Under the pieces are notes generated by a model that saw only the letters and a program-made list of their open reading frames with translations, searched no databases and was not told the DNA's origin. A program made the position numbers and the translations under genes. Positions 1 to 8,972 of a DNA stretch of 64,000 nucleotides are shown here, piece after piece; within the stretch, counting starts at the first letter, position 1; each line of letters starts with the position of its first letter. The DNA is from Novosphingobium album (ex Hu et al. 2023) (lineage in GTDB: Bacteria; Pseudomonadota; Alphaproteobacteria; Sphingomonadales; Sphingomonadaceae), in contig NZ_JALHLE010000007.1 in the NCBI RefSeq assembly GCF_022832385.1, positions 1-64,000 on the forward strand, given 5' to 3'.

Positions 1-41
1 TTGTAGTCGATCACCCGCTTCACGGGCACGAGGATTTTCAT
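1..41 (-). CDS. etfB: Electron transfer flavoprotein subunit beta (5' end only)
   Basis: Only the first 13 codons lie in the window. They read MKILVPVKRVIDY, the highly conserved start of alphaproteobacterial EtfB; the gene continues beyond base 1. EtfB with EtfA carries electrons from acyl-CoA dehydrogenases to the quinone pool. An AGGGAGT ribosome site lies a few bases before the ATG. It follows the SDR gene by 51 bp on the same strand, so it may be the last part of the catabolic operon, where it would serve the acyl-CoA dehydrogenase at 7656-8954, or it may be a separate housekeeping etfBA unit. The identity rests on this short N-terminus only. Confidence 0.8.
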   Translation of the reverse strand, partial: MKILVPVKRVIDY

Positions 42-92
42 TGCGCGATACTCCCTAAGAAAGATGCAGGCCCGAGGTGGTGCGCAGGCACC

Positions 93-881
93 TCAGGCAA
101 AAGGCAAGGTGCCGATATCGACGATGCTGCCGCCGCCATCGGCCACCAGCGAGGTGCCGGTGATGAACGAGGAATCGTCCGAGGCCAGGAAGGCAATGGC
201 CCGCGCGATCTCTTCCGGCTCGGCCATCCGGCGCAGCGGATAATTGGCGACGACGTCAGCCACCAGCTGCTCGGCCGTCGTGCCCTCGGCCGCGGCGATG
301 TCGTGCTTGGCGCGATCGGTCATCTCAGTGGCGACCCAGCCCGGGCAGATCACGTTACTGCGAATGCGCTCGCGGCCGTAGTCGTAGGCAAGCGAGCGGT
401 TGAGGCCGTGCATGCCCGCCTTGGAAGCGAGGTAGGACACGTAGGACGGCGCTCCCAGGTTAGCGGCCACCGATGCGACGAGCACAATGGCCCCGCCGCC
501 GCGCCTGCGCATTGCGGGGATTGAAGCCCGCGCCGCCAGCATGGAGCCTTCCAGATTGGTCTCGATAACCTTGCGCCAGTCGTCCAGCCCGACCGTCTCG
601 ACCGAGCCGAAGTGCTCGATACCGGCGTTGGCGACCAGGATGTCCAGGCCGCCATAGGTATCCTCGGCCAGCTTCGCGGCCCGCTCCAGATCCTCCGGCG
701 ATGTCGTGTCCCCGGCAACTGCCAGAGCGCCGCAGGCCGCGGAAACCGCCTCGAGCGGCTCCAGCCGCCGGCCGATGAGGACGACATTGCCGCCCTCGCT
801 CACGATCGCCTCAGCCGTTGCGCGGCCGATGCCGGTCCCGCCGCCGGTGATGAGCGCTGTCTTTCCTGCAAAACGTGCCAT
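93..881 (-). CDS. SDR family NAD(P)-dependent oxidoreductase
   Basis: A 262-residue classical short-chain dehydrogenase/reductase. Visible features are the cofactor loop TGGGTGIG (residues 12-19), NAG (85-87), and the catalytic tetrad N109, S137, Y150 and K154, followed by CPG at 179-181. The basic pair RR after the second strand (residues 38-39) suggests NADP(H) rather than NAD(H), unlike the two other SDRs of the cluster. It starts one base after the stop of the EthD gene, so it is translationally close-coupled. Within the operon it probably oxidises or reduces a hydroxyl/keto group of the degraded substrate; the actual substrate cannot be told from sequence. Confidence 0.9.
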   Translation of the reverse strand: MARFAGKTALITGGGTGIGRATAEAIVSEGGNVVLIGRRLEPLEAVSAACGALAVAGDTTSPEDLERAAKLAEDTYGGLDILVANAGIEHFGSVETVGLDDWRKVIETNLEGSMLAARASIPAMRRRGGGAIVLVASVAANLGAPSYVSYLASKAGMHGLNRSLAYDYGRERIRSNVICPGWVATEMTDRAKHDIAAAEGTTAEQLVADVVANYPLRRMAEPEEIARAIAFLASDDSSFITGTSLVADGGGSIVDIGTLPFA

Positions 882-882
882 G

Positions 883-1251
883 TCAGCCGATGACCTCGTG
901 TGCTTGGGTGAACAGGATCACAGAGTTGGGAATATCGATGAATTCGGCTTCGTCCTGCGCCAGAATGCCTTGCGCTTCAGCAGCTTCGGGATCGGTGTTG
1001 CCGCGCGCCAGATCCTCGGGCGTGGCAAAGCTGATCGCGGCAACGCCATCGAACGGCTCGCTGGTACCGCGCATGCCCTTCATGGCCGCAGCGATCTCGG
1101 GAAGAATGGCGTGGTTCTGGACGTAACGCACAATGCCCAGCTTGTCCGCGATAGAACGAACCAGTTCGGCATGCGGGCCGCGCCAGTAGGCGGAGAAATC
1201 CTCGAAGGACATTCCGGGCTTGCGGCGCAGGCAATAGTGGATCGTGACCAT
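883..1251 (-). CDS. EthD domain-containing protein
   Basis: A 122-residue dimeric alpha/beta-barrel protein of the EthD family. The family signature is visible as a basic N-terminal strand (HYCLRRKPGMSFEDFSAYW), then GPHAELVRS with the conserved His, and a later INxV-like strand ending near the C-terminus. The ATG at 1251 is preferred over the upstream in-frame codons because GAGAGGAATT precedes it at the right spacing. EthD proteins are found in many degradation operons and are of uncertain or auxiliary catalytic role. Here the gene sits between the crotonase and an SDR, consistent with a role in the same pathway; a specific reaction is not assignable. Confidence 0.82.
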   Translation of the reverse strand: MVTIHYCLRRKPGMSFEDFSAYWRGPHAELVRSIADKLGIVRYVQNHAILPEIAAAMKGMRGTSEPFDGVAAISFATPEDLARGNTDPEAAEAQGILAQDEAEFIDIPNSVILFTQAHEVIG

Positions 1252-1314
1252 CGCAATTCCTCTCTCTTGAACACCATTGAAGCGCCCACCCAAGGGCGCC
1301 CGATGTGCCGGGCA

Positions 1315-2142
1315 TCACGGGGCGATGCACGACACCCAATCATCGAGACACGTGCGTTCCACGCTGCGCGTCTGGAAACCGTTTGCCATCGCCTTCTGGA
1401 CCCGGGTTTTCGCCTCGGGCTGACCGAAGGCTGTGAGAAACCCGAAAAATTCCGCCGCCGAGCCGGCATCCGCCGGTGCCAGCGATGCATCGATGGCCCG
1501 CTTGGCCTGAACGATCGCCACTTTCGGAAACGAAGCGACGCGCCCGGCCAGATCCTCGACGAAGGCATCGAGATCGGCATCGGGCATCGACCGGGTCAGC
1601 CAGCCGATGCGCTCGGCCTCGTCGGCGTTGTAGTCACGCCCGCTCATGATGGCCTCAATCGCGTGCGAGCGGCCAACAAGGCGCGGCAGGCGCTGCGTCG
1701 CCCCGCAACCCGGCGGGAAGCCGAGCGGTAGTTCCGGTTGCCCCAGCACCGCCGTCTCGCGGGCGCCGTAGCGTAAATCCAGCGCGAGCAGGAACTCGCT
1801 CCCGCCTCCGCGCGCGATGCCGCGCAGCTTGCCGATCGTGAGCTGGGGCAGACGCTGGAATCGCGCAAAGACCTGCTGATGCGGCGAAGGGCCCGTGACA
1901 TCCTGCGGCGCAGGCATCGGCATGCGAGACAGCATGCCAAGGTCGGCGTGGGCGATGAAGAAGTGGTCGTCCGCGCTTTCGAAGACGGCGACTTTCACCT
2001 CTTCTGCCGCCTCGAGCCATTCGACCAGCCTTTCCAGATCGGCGAACATCGCCTCGTCCAGAAGGTTCATGGGGGGATGCGCGAAGCTGACCCCGGCTAT
2101 CGCGCCATCCACGCCTAGGGTCAAAGAGCTGAAGCCGGTCAT
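1315..2142 (-). CDS. Enoyl-CoA hydratase/isomerase family protein (crotonase)
   Basis: A 275-residue crotonase-fold protein. The oxyanion-hole segment GIARGGGSEF is at about residues 108-117 and QPELPLGFPPGCGATQRL at 135-152. Glu116 and Glu137 align with the two catalytic glutamates of true enoyl-CoA hydratases, so hydratase activity is plausible, though crotonases also do isomerisation or ring cleavage. The upstream in-frame extension overlaps the preceding SDR and has no crotonase similarity; the ATG at 2142 lies 5 bp after that SDR's stop and is the better start. Expected role: hydration of an enoyl-CoA formed by the acyl-CoA dehydrogenase of the same operon. Confidence 0.88.
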   Translation of the reverse strand: MTGFSSLTLGVDGAIAGVSFAHPPMNLLDEAMFADLERLVEWLEAAEEVKVAVFESADDHFFIAHADLGMLSRMPMPAPQDVTGPSPHQQVFARFQRLPQLTIGKLRGIARGGGSEFLLALDLRYGARETAVLGQPELPLGFPPGCGATQRLPRLVGRSHAIEAIMSGRDYNADEAERIGWLTRSMPDADLDAFVEDLAGRVASFPKVAIVQAKRAIDASLAPADAGSAAEFFGFLTAFGQPEAKTRVQKAMANGFQTRSVERTCLDDWVSCIAP

Positions 2143-2147
2143 TGCGC

Positions 2148-2888
2148 TCAGCTTGCAATCAGGCCGCCGTCGACAAGGTGCGCCGATCCAGTGACGGAGC
2201 GCGCGCCATCGCCCAGCAGGAAGATCGTCATCGCCGCGACATCTTCGACGCTGGCACAATGGCCGATCGGATGGCGCGCATCGAGCGCTGCCCAGGTCTC
2301 TTCATCCTGGATTTCGGCAAGGGTCAGCGGCGTGCGCACGTAAGTGGGGCACACTGCGTTGCAGCGCACGCCAGCCGCACCGTATTCGAGCGCGATGTTC
2401 TTGGTCAAGCCGATCACGGCATGCTTGGTGGCCACATAGCCAGCGGTCCCGGCCTGCCCGACGAAGCCACAGATTGAGGCCATGTTGACGATGGCTCCGC
2501 CGCCGTTGGCGACAAGATGCGGGATCTCCGCGCGAAGGCTGTAGAACGTTCCGTTGAGATTGACCGAGATGATCCGGTCCCACCAGTCCAGCGGGTAGTC
2601 CACGGTCGGGACGAACGGGCCGCCCAATCCGGCGTTGTTGACCGCCCCGTCCAGCCTGCCGCCCCAGTCGACGATCTGCTGCATGATCTCGACCATGGCA
2701 GCGGGATCGGTAACGTCGGCGTGAAATGCCCGCGCAGACTTCAGACCCTCGGCCAGCGCCGCGGCATCACTCTGGGGCCTGTCGACGATGGCGACAAGTG
2801 CACCCATCTCATCCAGTTGCCGCGCAATGCCCAGCCCGATGCCCGATGCACCACCGGTAACGGCTATCACCTTTCCCGCTAAACTCAT
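2148..2888 (-). CDS. SDR family oxidoreductase (NAD-type)
   Basis: A 246-residue classical SDR. It has TGGASGIG at 11-18, NNAG at 84-87 and catalytic N110, S138, Y151 and K155. Asp36 at the end of the second strand predicts NAD(H). Spacing is 13 bp from the upstream SDR and 5 bp to the crotonase, so it is part of the polycistron. Likely role is 3-hydroxyacyl-CoA dehydrogenase-like or alcohol oxidation in the pathway. It is clearly a separate gene from the SDRs on either side of the crotonase/EthD pair; the three are divergent from each other, suggesting different steps rather than recent duplication. Confidence 0.9.
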   Translation of the reverse strand: MSLAGKVIAVTGGASGIGLGIARQLDEMGALVAIVDRPQSDAAALAEGLKSARAFHADVTDPAAMVEIMQQIVDWGGRLDGAVNNAGLGGPFVPTVDYPLDWWDRIISVNLNGTFYSLRAEIPHLVANGGGAIVNMASICGFVGQAGTAGYVATKHAVIGLTKNIALEYGAAGVRCNAVCPTYVRTPLTLAEIQDEETWAALDARHPIGHCASVEDVAAMTIFLLGDGARSVTGSAHLVDGGLIAS

Positions 2889-2901
2889 GGTTCTGGTATC
2901 C

Positions 2902-3687
2902 TCAGTTGCTCAAGGTCATTCCACCATCGACGATTAGCTGTGTTCCGGTCACGTAGCGGCTCTCGTCACTCAACAGATAAAGCGCCCCGTTGGCGATATC
3001 CTCGGCCTCCTGCGGGCATCCCAGGGGAATCTGGCCGTCGAACACTTCACCGGCCTTTTCCGTGCCCATGTTCGTATCCCGGCCCACGCGCTCGATGATG
3101 CCATTCATCATGTCGGTGCGGACTTGCCCCGGATGGAGGGAGTTGCAGCGGATGCCATAGCCACGCATCGCGCAGTGGTGCGCAACCGACCGCGACAGGT
3201 GGGCCACGGTGGCCTTGCTGGCCCCGTACGATACAACAAAGGCGGCAGGAATGAGTGCGGCGATTGACGAGAGGTTTACAATAGATCCCGGTCCGCTGCG
3301 CGCCATCAAGGGAATGGCGTGCTTGCAACCCAGCACAGTGCCCACGACGTTGATCGAGAAGATACGGTTGAAGTCCTCGATCTCGATCGTCTCGATGTCC
3401 TCGCCGCCCTTGCTGGTGGCGATGCCGGCGTTGTTCACCAGCCCGTCGAGCCCGCCAAAACCCGTTTCGATTTCGGCGATGACCGAGATCCAGTTCGCTT
3501 CGCTGGAAACATCGAGATCGAAATAGTAGCCGCCGATTTCGCTCGCCAGAGCTTCGCCTTCTTCGCGCGCGATGTCGGCGATGAAGACCACCGCATCATC
3601 CGCCGCTAGTCGCCTGGCTATGGCAGCGCCAAGACCGCGGGCGCCGCCTGTAACGAGAATGCGCTTTGCCGCAACCCGCTCGCTCAT
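2902..3687 (-). CDS. SDR family oxidoreductase (NAD-type)
   Basis: A 261-residue classical SDR with TGGARGLG at 13-20, NNAG at 85-88, N113, S141, Y154 and K158. Asp38 after the second strand favours NAD(H). The ATG at 3687 overlaps the stop of the upstream reductase gene as ATGA, a sign of translational coupling, so a longer in-frame reading of 359 codons is rejected. C-terminal VTGTQLIVDGGM is typical of classical SDRs. It resembles 3-beta/20-beta-hydroxysteroid or cyclic alcohol dehydrogenases in general layout, but such labels are not reliable for this family. Confidence 0.9.
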   Translation of the reverse strand: MSERVAAKRILVTGGARGLGAAIARRLAADDAVVFIADIAREEGEALASEIGGYYFDLDVSSEANWISVIAEIETGFGGLDGLVNNAGIATSKGGEDIETIEIEDFNRIFSINVVGTVLGCKHAIPLMARSGPGSIVNLSSIAALIPAAFVVSYGASKATVAHLSRSVAHHCAMRGYGIRCNSLHPGQVRTDMMNGIIERVGRDTNMGTEKAGEVFDGQIPLGCPQEAEDIANGALYLLSDESRYVTGTQLIVDGGMTLSN

Positions 3688-4802
3688 GCGATGAGCTCGC
3701 TCATCTGACCGTAGACGCCGCCGTCCTCGAGTGCGGCGCGCATCGGCTTGACGCCGGTGACCTCGAGAGGAGACACGAAACCGACCGCACGCTGGCGATC
3801 CTTGATAAGGCAATCGATCACGGTGGCGCCCATAAGGCCTGTCATGACATAGCCGGTTACGCCCCAAGTTGCGGTCGAACGTGCGACAAGCGTACCACGG
3901 CCATGGCAGGTGAATAGGACGCGGTGCTGCGAATAGTCCTCGCGCGGCTGGTCGCCCTGCGGTGCAATCTGGTTGGCCCACTCGTTGGTGGCTGCTTCCT
4001 GCGCCTCTTCGCCGAGACCAGCGTACTTCTCGGCGAACTCCTGCATCTTGGGAACCAGCATCTCCATAAGGGCCTGGTTCTGGAAGGTGACCATGGTGGA
4101 GCAGTTGATGACACGCTCATCGCGTTCATAATACAGCGATTCACCACCGCCGCTCCACGGCAGAGCAGTCAGGATGCGGTGGTGACCCGGCACGGCGACC
4201 TGGAAATGCGTGGCTGCGGGCCAGGCTTCCAGCTTGTTGTTCACCAGGCGATACTGCGGCTGGCAGCACATGCGCATGAAGCTGAGGGTGGAAGCGGCCG
4301 AAGGCACGCCATGAAGAGTGTAGAGGATGTCCACACTGTCGATGCCGGGCTTTTCGAGCACGCTTTCGGCAGCCAGGAGGCCGGATATCCACATCGAGGA
4401 AACCGCAGGCGAAAGCGCGAGGCCCTTGTCGGCGAAGGCCTTGCCGTACTTTTCGCGAATGAGCAGCTTCCAGTCCTGCTCACCGGTGGCATCGAGATAA
4501 TGACAATCGGCATTGAGCGCGGCGCGCACGACCGGTTCACCGTACTGCATGTAGGGACCGACGAGGTTATGGACGACCTTCTTGCCCTTGAACAACTCGG
4601 TCAGAGCTTCCTCGGTGTGTTCTACCTGCGCGATCTCATAGCGCGCACCCTTGAGCTCCGACTGCGCGGCCAGGCGCGCAGTCAAGCGTTCCTTGTTGCG
4701 CCCGGCGGCAATGAAGGGGATGCCGAGTTCGGCCAGCTTCCACATGACATGTTCGCCGGTATAGCCGCTTGCGCCGTACAGGACGACTTCGATCTCGCTC
4801 AT
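3684..4802 (-). CDS. Saccharopine dehydrogenase-like NAD(P)-binding reductase
   Basis: A 372-residue protein with an N-terminal Rossmann fold of the saccharopine dehydrogenase NADP-binding type: GASGYTG at residues 10-16, then AAGRNKERL at about 32-40 and NLVGPYMQYGEPVV near 80. Family members include trans-acting enoyl reductases and many oxidoreductases unrelated to lysine metabolism; the C-terminal half resembles the DUF5938-type extension (from memory, not searched). It overlaps both neighbours by 4 bp. In this operon it is unlikely to act on saccharopine; a reduction or saturation step on the substrate skeleton is a better guess, because the cluster otherwise lacks an enoyl reductase. 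Confidence 0.75.
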   Translation of the reverse strand: MSEIEVVLYGASGYTGEHVMWKLAELGIPFIAAGRNKERLTARLAAQSELKGARYEIAQVEHTEEALTELFKGKKVVHNLVGPYMQYGEPVVRAALNADCHYLDATGEQDWKLLIREKYGKAFADKGLALSPAVSSMWISGLLAAESVLEKPGIDSVDILYTLHGVPSAASTLSFMRMCCQPQYRLVNNKLEAWPAATHFQVAVPGHHRILTALPWSGGGESLYYERDERVINCSTMVTFQNQALMEMLVPKMQEFAEKYAGLGEEAQEAATNEWANQIAPQGDQPREDYSQHRVLFTCHGRGTLVARSTATWGVTGYVMTGLMGATVIDCLIKDRQRAVGFVSPLEVTGVKPMRAALEDGGVYGQMSELIA

Positions 4803-6400
4803 GCAAACTCTCCTTCAATCGTATAAATTCGGCTGTTCCGGGCCTTGAATTGATCGAGCAGGAAGCGTTCCTGCGGTTTTTCCGATGCCGTCTTGGGAAT
4901 CTGGTCCACAAACTGGATGTAGGTGGGCACCATGTTGGCCTCGAGGCGGTCCTTGGCCCACGCGAACAGGTCGGGCGCACAGTCCTCGTCCAGCGGCACG
5001 ATGGCGGCAACAACGTCCTTCTCGCCCGGCGCACCATTGCTTGCCGGCACGCCGTAAACGAAGATGTCATCGACGCCGGGATGTTCCGCGAGGGCGCGTT
5101 CCACGAACGCGCGGCTCACGAAATCGCCGTTGCGCCGCAGGCCACCGCCCTTGCGGTATTCATAGAAGATCCAGCCCTCTTCATCCATGTGCACGATGTC
5201 GCCGGAGAGCAGCCAGCCGTTCTGTACCTTCTTGGTCGAAGCCTCGGGGTTGTTGACGTACGTGACAGGAGGGAAGTCCCCGCTTTCGAGACGAAAGCGC
5301 AGTTCACCCGAAGTGCCGCGAGGCACTTCGTTGCCATCCTCGTCGGTGACGACCGCAACCAACCCCGGCGCGGCCCGACCGCAGCTGCCGATCGGCCCTT
5401 CGCCCGGGCGCTTGAAGGACATGCCACCTTCCATCGCGCCATAGAATTCGAAGACTTCAAGACCGTAGCGCCGCTCGAACTCGGTCCACAGATTGGCAGG
5501 CATCCCCGCCGATACCACGAGGCGCACGGGATTGTCGGCGTCGTCATCGCGCACCGGTTCGGCGAAGATCGCAGTGACCATGCCGCCCAGGAGCGAGAAA
5601 GTGGTGCAGCCCTGCTGGCGAATGATGTCCCACAGTCGCGACTTGGTGAACTTGCGGCTGATGACGGCGCGAAGGCCCATTTTCAGCGAAGGTGCCAGCG
5701 TGACGAACTGGCCGTTGCCATGTGTCAACGAAAGACCGGTATAGGGTCTGTCTCCGGCACGATAGCCGAACACGGCTTCGCCATGGCCCGATACCATGCC
5801 GAACCGGCCATGGGGGATAACGATACCCTTGGGATCGCCGGTGGTGCCCGAGGTGTACATGAGCTGCATCGGCATAGTCTCGTCGGTCACGGCAACCTCG
5901 AACTCGGGCTGCGGGCACGCGGCGGCCAGCCAGTTGTTCAGCCCGAAACTGGCGATAGCGGCAGGCAGGCCCTGCGCCGCTGCGCCCAGCGAGGCGATCC
6001 ATGCGATGCCGGGGCTGTCAACTAGCGCCTCAAGCACGCCCGCCCGCGAGTAGGGCGCACAAACCACGCCCTTGCTGCCACTGTCACGCAGCATGTAGGC
6101 CAGCTTCGCGCCGCGCGTCCTGGGATCGATAGGGACGAAAACCGTGCCGAGAATGGCCGATGCGATCATCATCTCCACGAACTCGGGATGGTTCTCCAGC
6201 AGGATCGCAAAGCGGTCGCCCTGCTTCATGCCCGCCGCCTGCAGGCCGGCCGCGATCTTCTGACTGTTTTCCCAGAGCTGGCGATAGGTGCGGCTTTCGA
6301 ACTGGCCCTGGAATTCGAAGGTCAGCACATCGCGATCGGGCCATTCGGCCATGCGATCCGCGATCAGGTTCGCGATGATTAGTAGGTTGCTTCCCGCCAT
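4799..6400 (-). CDS. AMP-dependent acyl-CoA synthetase/ligase
   Basis: A 533-residue adenylate-forming enzyme of the ANL superfamily. The P-loop YTSGTTGDPKG lies at 182-192, the A5 motif FYGAMEGG near 330, the hinge/A8 region with SGDIVHMDEEGW and GGLRRNGDFVS near 420-450, and the C-terminal PKTASEKPQ with the expected catalytic lysine. It should activate a carboxylic acid to its CoA ester, committing the substrate to degradation. Layout is like carnitine/crotonobetaine-CoA ligases. ATG at 6400 begins 5 bp after the thiolase stop; a longer in-frame reading runs into the thiolase gene and is rejected. Confidence 0.88.
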   Translation of the reverse strand: MAGSNLLIIANLIADRMAEWPDRDVLTFEFQGQFESRTYRQLWENSQKIAAGLQAAGMKQGDRFAILLENHPEFVEMMIASAILGTVFVPIDPRTRGAKLAYMLRDSGSKGVVCAPYSRAGVLEALVDSPGIAWIASLGAAAQGLPAAIASFGLNNWLAAACPQPEFEVAVTDETMPMQLMYTSGTTGDPKGIVIPHGRFGMVSGHGEAVFGYRAGDRPYTGLSLTHGNGQFVTLAPSLKMGLRAVISRKFTKSRLWDIIRQQGCTTFSLLGGMVTAIFAEPVRDDDADNPVRLVVSAGMPANLWTEFERRYGLEVFEFYGAMEGGMSFKRPGEGPIGSCGRAAPGLVAVVTDEDGNEVPRGTSGELRFRLESGDFPPVTYVNNPEASTKKVQNGWLLSGDIVHMDEEGWIFYEYRKGGGLRRNGDFVSRAFVERALAEHPGVDDIFVYGVPASNGAPGEKDVVAAIVPLDEDCAPDLFAWAKDRLEANMVPTYIQFVDQIPKTASEKPQERFLLDQFKARNSRIYTIEGEFA

Positions 6401-6405
6401 GATGG

Positions 6406-7644
6406 CTACCTCTTCAATATGGTGACGCAGAGTGCGGCGACATCGCCGCGGATGTAGCCCCCGCCATTTTCCGCCAGGCCGACTTTCGACCCTTCGACCT
6501 GCCGCGATCCCGAGCGCCCCGTGAGCTGCTCGTAGATCTCCACTATCTGGGCAATCCCGGTTGCCCCGATCGGGTGTCCCTTGCGCAGAAGCCCACCCGA
6601 AGGATTGACTACGGTGCGGCCCGCCCCGCCCAGTTCGGTCAGGCCGGATTCGATCACCCGACCGCCTTCGCCCTTGGCGCAAAGGCCCAGATATTCGGTA
6701 TGCAGGATTTCCGATGATGCAGAGGCATCATGCAGTTCGACGACATCGAGATCGTCCGGTCCGAGCCCGGCTTCCTCATAGGCCTGCGCGATGGCCTTTT
6801 CGAAGACCAGCGATTCCTGCCCTTCGGGATAGTCCCAGCTCGCCATAAGCACGCTGGAGGTAATCGTCACCGGCTGGACTATCCCCAGTTCGCGCGCTTT
6901 TTTCCCGCTGATCAAGATAACAGCGGCCGCTCCGTCCCCGATCGGTGAACACATCGGCAATGTCAGCGGCCACACGATCTCGCGCGCAGCGAGCACTTCT
7001 TCCACCGTCGTGACGGCCCGGAACTGTGCGCGCGGATTGAGCGCGCCATGGCGCGAGTTCTTGGCGGGCACGGCGGCGAGTTGTTCGCGCGTCGTGCCGT
7101 ACTTCTGCATGTGCGCGATCGCTTCGGTGGCATAAATGTCCATGAACAGCGATCGCGCAGCAGCTGTCGATGGATCGGGCTTCATACCCACTTGCGCCAT
7201 CTTGCGGTCGATCAGGCTGGTGAGGCCAGGCATGTCCAGCACGTCCACTGCGCCCGAGAACACAGAGAAAGTTCGTGCCTTGTCCTCATGGACCAGCTTT
7301 TCATAGCCGACCGCCAGGACCACGTCGTGCAGCCCCGCCGAGACCATGGCCGCAGCCTGGTTCAGCGCAGTGGACGCGGTGGCGCAGGCGTTCTCGACAT
7401 TGATGACGGGGATGCCGCCGAGGCCCAGTTCACGCAAGACTACCTCGCCGGGAACACACACCTGGCCGGTAATGGTGCCCGCTGCGGCATTACCCATGTA
7501 GGCTGCCTCAATGTCCTCCAGATTGAGAGGACTGTCGGCAAGGGCAGCACGGATCGCCTCTCCGGCAAGGTCCTTCAAGGTCCGGTCTGGGAACTTGCCG
7601 AAGGCAGTCATGCCTGCCCCGGCGACAATAGCTTGCGTGCGCAT
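6406..7644 (-). CDS. Thiolase family protein (SCP-2/lipid-transfer type)
   Basis: A 412-residue thiolase. The acylated cysteine is C87 in NACATAS (85-91), and the C-terminal part has NPSGGLLRKGHPIGATG with the catalytic-base histidine. The overall pattern (short linker, VELHDASASSEI in the second half) matches the SCP-x/non-condensing thiolases used for breakdown of branched, steroid-like or aromatic side chains, not the classic FadA type. It sits 11 bp after the acyl-CoA dehydrogenase gene and 5 bp before the CoA ligase. Probably performs the last thiolytic cleavage to release acetyl- or propionyl-CoA. Confidence 0.87.
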   Translation of the reverse strand: MRTQAIVAGAGMTAFGKFPDRTLKDLAGEAIRAALADSPLNLEDIEAAYMGNAAAGTITGQVCVPGEVVLRELGLGGIPVINVENACATASTALNQAAAMVSAGLHDVVLAVGYEKLVHEDKARTFSVFSGAVDVLDMPGLTSLIDRKMAQVGMKPDPSTAAARSLFMDIYATEAIAHMQKYGTTREQLAAVPAKNSRHGALNPRAQFRAVTTVEEVLAAREIVWPLTLPMCSPIGDGAAAVILISGKKARELGIVQPVTITSSVLMASWDYPEGQESLVFEKAIAQAYEEAGLGPDDLDVVELHDASASSEILHTEYLGLCAKGEGGRVIESGLTELGGAGRTVVNPSGGLLRKGHPIGATGIAQIVEIYEQLTGRSGSRQVEGSKVGLAENGGGYIRGDVAALCVTILKR

Positions 7645-7655
7645 TTACTGGCTCC

Positions 7656-8954
7656 TTAGAGGAGATCGGGATCCATCATCTGATAGCCGCCCTTGATCGA
7701 CAGGATCTCGTTGCAGCCGTCCTCGATCATCGAGGCGCGCGCGTCGCGCAGGATTTTTTCGATCGGGTATTCGCGCGTGTTGCCGTTGCCGCCCAGCATC
7801 TGCAGCGCATCCGATGCGACTTCGAAGGACGTCTGCGTTGCCGTGATCTTGGTGGCCATGGCAGCCTGCAGCGCCGGGAGGGGCGAGGTGAAGTTGAAGG
7901 CGGCGACGCGTCGGACCAGTGCGCGCGAGGCCTCGACCTTGCGGTACATGTGGAAGAGGCGCTGCGCCACGGACTGGTGCCGGTAGATCGGCACACCGCC
8001 CTGCTTGCGCTCGTGTGCATACTGCCATGCGATCTCGAAGGCAGCGCGGGCGGCACCGGTCCAGATTGCGCCCATCTGACCATTCGCTTCGCAATGGATC
8101 GCGTAGACGGCGCGCTGGAATTCCTCGGGTCCTGCCAAGATGTTCTCGAGCGGCAACGTGACATTGTCGAAGAAGATTTCCCCCTGGGGAAGGGGACGCT
8201 GGCCAAGCTTGTCGATGGACTTGCCCCGCGAGATGCCCGGGGCATTCATCGGCACGAGCATGACCACGCCCTTTTCAGGATCGGCCCCCACGCCGGTATC
8301 CGCCGCAGCATAAAGCACGCAGACCTCGGCGATCGGCCCATTGGAGACCCAGGCCGACTTCTGGCCGTTGATCACCACCTTATCGCCCTCGATCTTGGCA
8401 ACGCAGTTCGGGCGGCCATACTTGCCCTGCGCGTGGAAAATCTGTTTCGAGGGGTCGAGCGCATCCGATCCATGGTCCGGCTCGGTGATCGCCCAGCAGC
8501 CGATCATGTCGACCGGATAACGTTCGAGCAGGTGCGCCTTGCCGAACATCAGGGCAATCAGTGGCGGTAACTGGCATGCGCCGATGGTCACTGACAGGCC
8601 GCCATCACCCCAGCCGAACTCTTCCATGATGATCGGCAGGACCTTGCCCAATTCCTCGGGGGAAAGCTCGGACAGGGTCACCGGGTTGATGTCGAGGGCC
8701 AAGTACTTGGGGCGAAACTCGGTGAAGTAGATGGAATTGGGATCGATGATTTCTTCGGGAGTCAGCCTGTCCAGTTTCTGGCCGACCGGGCGCATGACAT
8801 CACGCGCGAAGGCGTGTGCCATGTCTTGGAAGGCCTGCTCGGTTTCAGTCAGCGCGGGTTCGGCGCCGCTCAACCCAAGTTTGACCTTGGGCTGAGCGGG
8901 CCAGGAGAGCGGCCCGACGGCGTCGTGGGCGGCAATTTCGACTTGCGAATTCAT
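7656..8954 (-). CDS. Acyl-CoA dehydrogenase family protein
   Basis: A 432-residue FAD enzyme of the acyl-CoA dehydrogenase family. Visible are the N-terminal helical domain, the middle-domain signature CWAITEPDHGSD, and the C-terminal segments LQMLGGNGNTREYPIEKI and MIEDGCNEIL, where flavin and substrate contacts lie. It oxidises an acyl-CoA to an enoyl-CoA and passes electrons to ETF, whose beta subunit gene is at the end of the same gene run. It follows the TonB-dependent receptor by 18 bp. Substrate class unknown; the gene context suggests it feeds the crotonase at 1315-2142. Confidence 0.9.
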   Translation of the reverse strand: MNSQVEIAAHDAVGPLSWPAQPKVKLGLSGAEPALTETEQAFQDMAHAFARDVMRPVGQKLDRLTPEEIIDPNSIYFTEFRPKYLALDINPVTLSELSPEELGKVLPIIMEEFGWGDGGLSVTIGACQLPPLIALMFGKAHLLERYPVDMIGCWAITEPDHGSDALDPSKQIFHAQGKYGRPNCVAKIEGDKVVINGQKSAWVSNGPIAEVCVLYAAADTGVGADPEKGVVMLVPMNAPGISRGKSIDKLGQRPLPQGEIFFDNVTLPLENILAGPEEFQRAVYAIHCEANGQMGAIWTGAARAAFEIAWQYAHERKQGGVPIYRHQSVAQRLFHMYRKVEASRALVRRVAAFNFTSPLPALQAAMATKITATQTSFEVASDALQMLGGNGNTREYPIEKILRDARASMIEDGCNEILSIKGGYQMMDPDLL

Positions 8955-8972
8955 GGCTGTCGATCCTTGCTA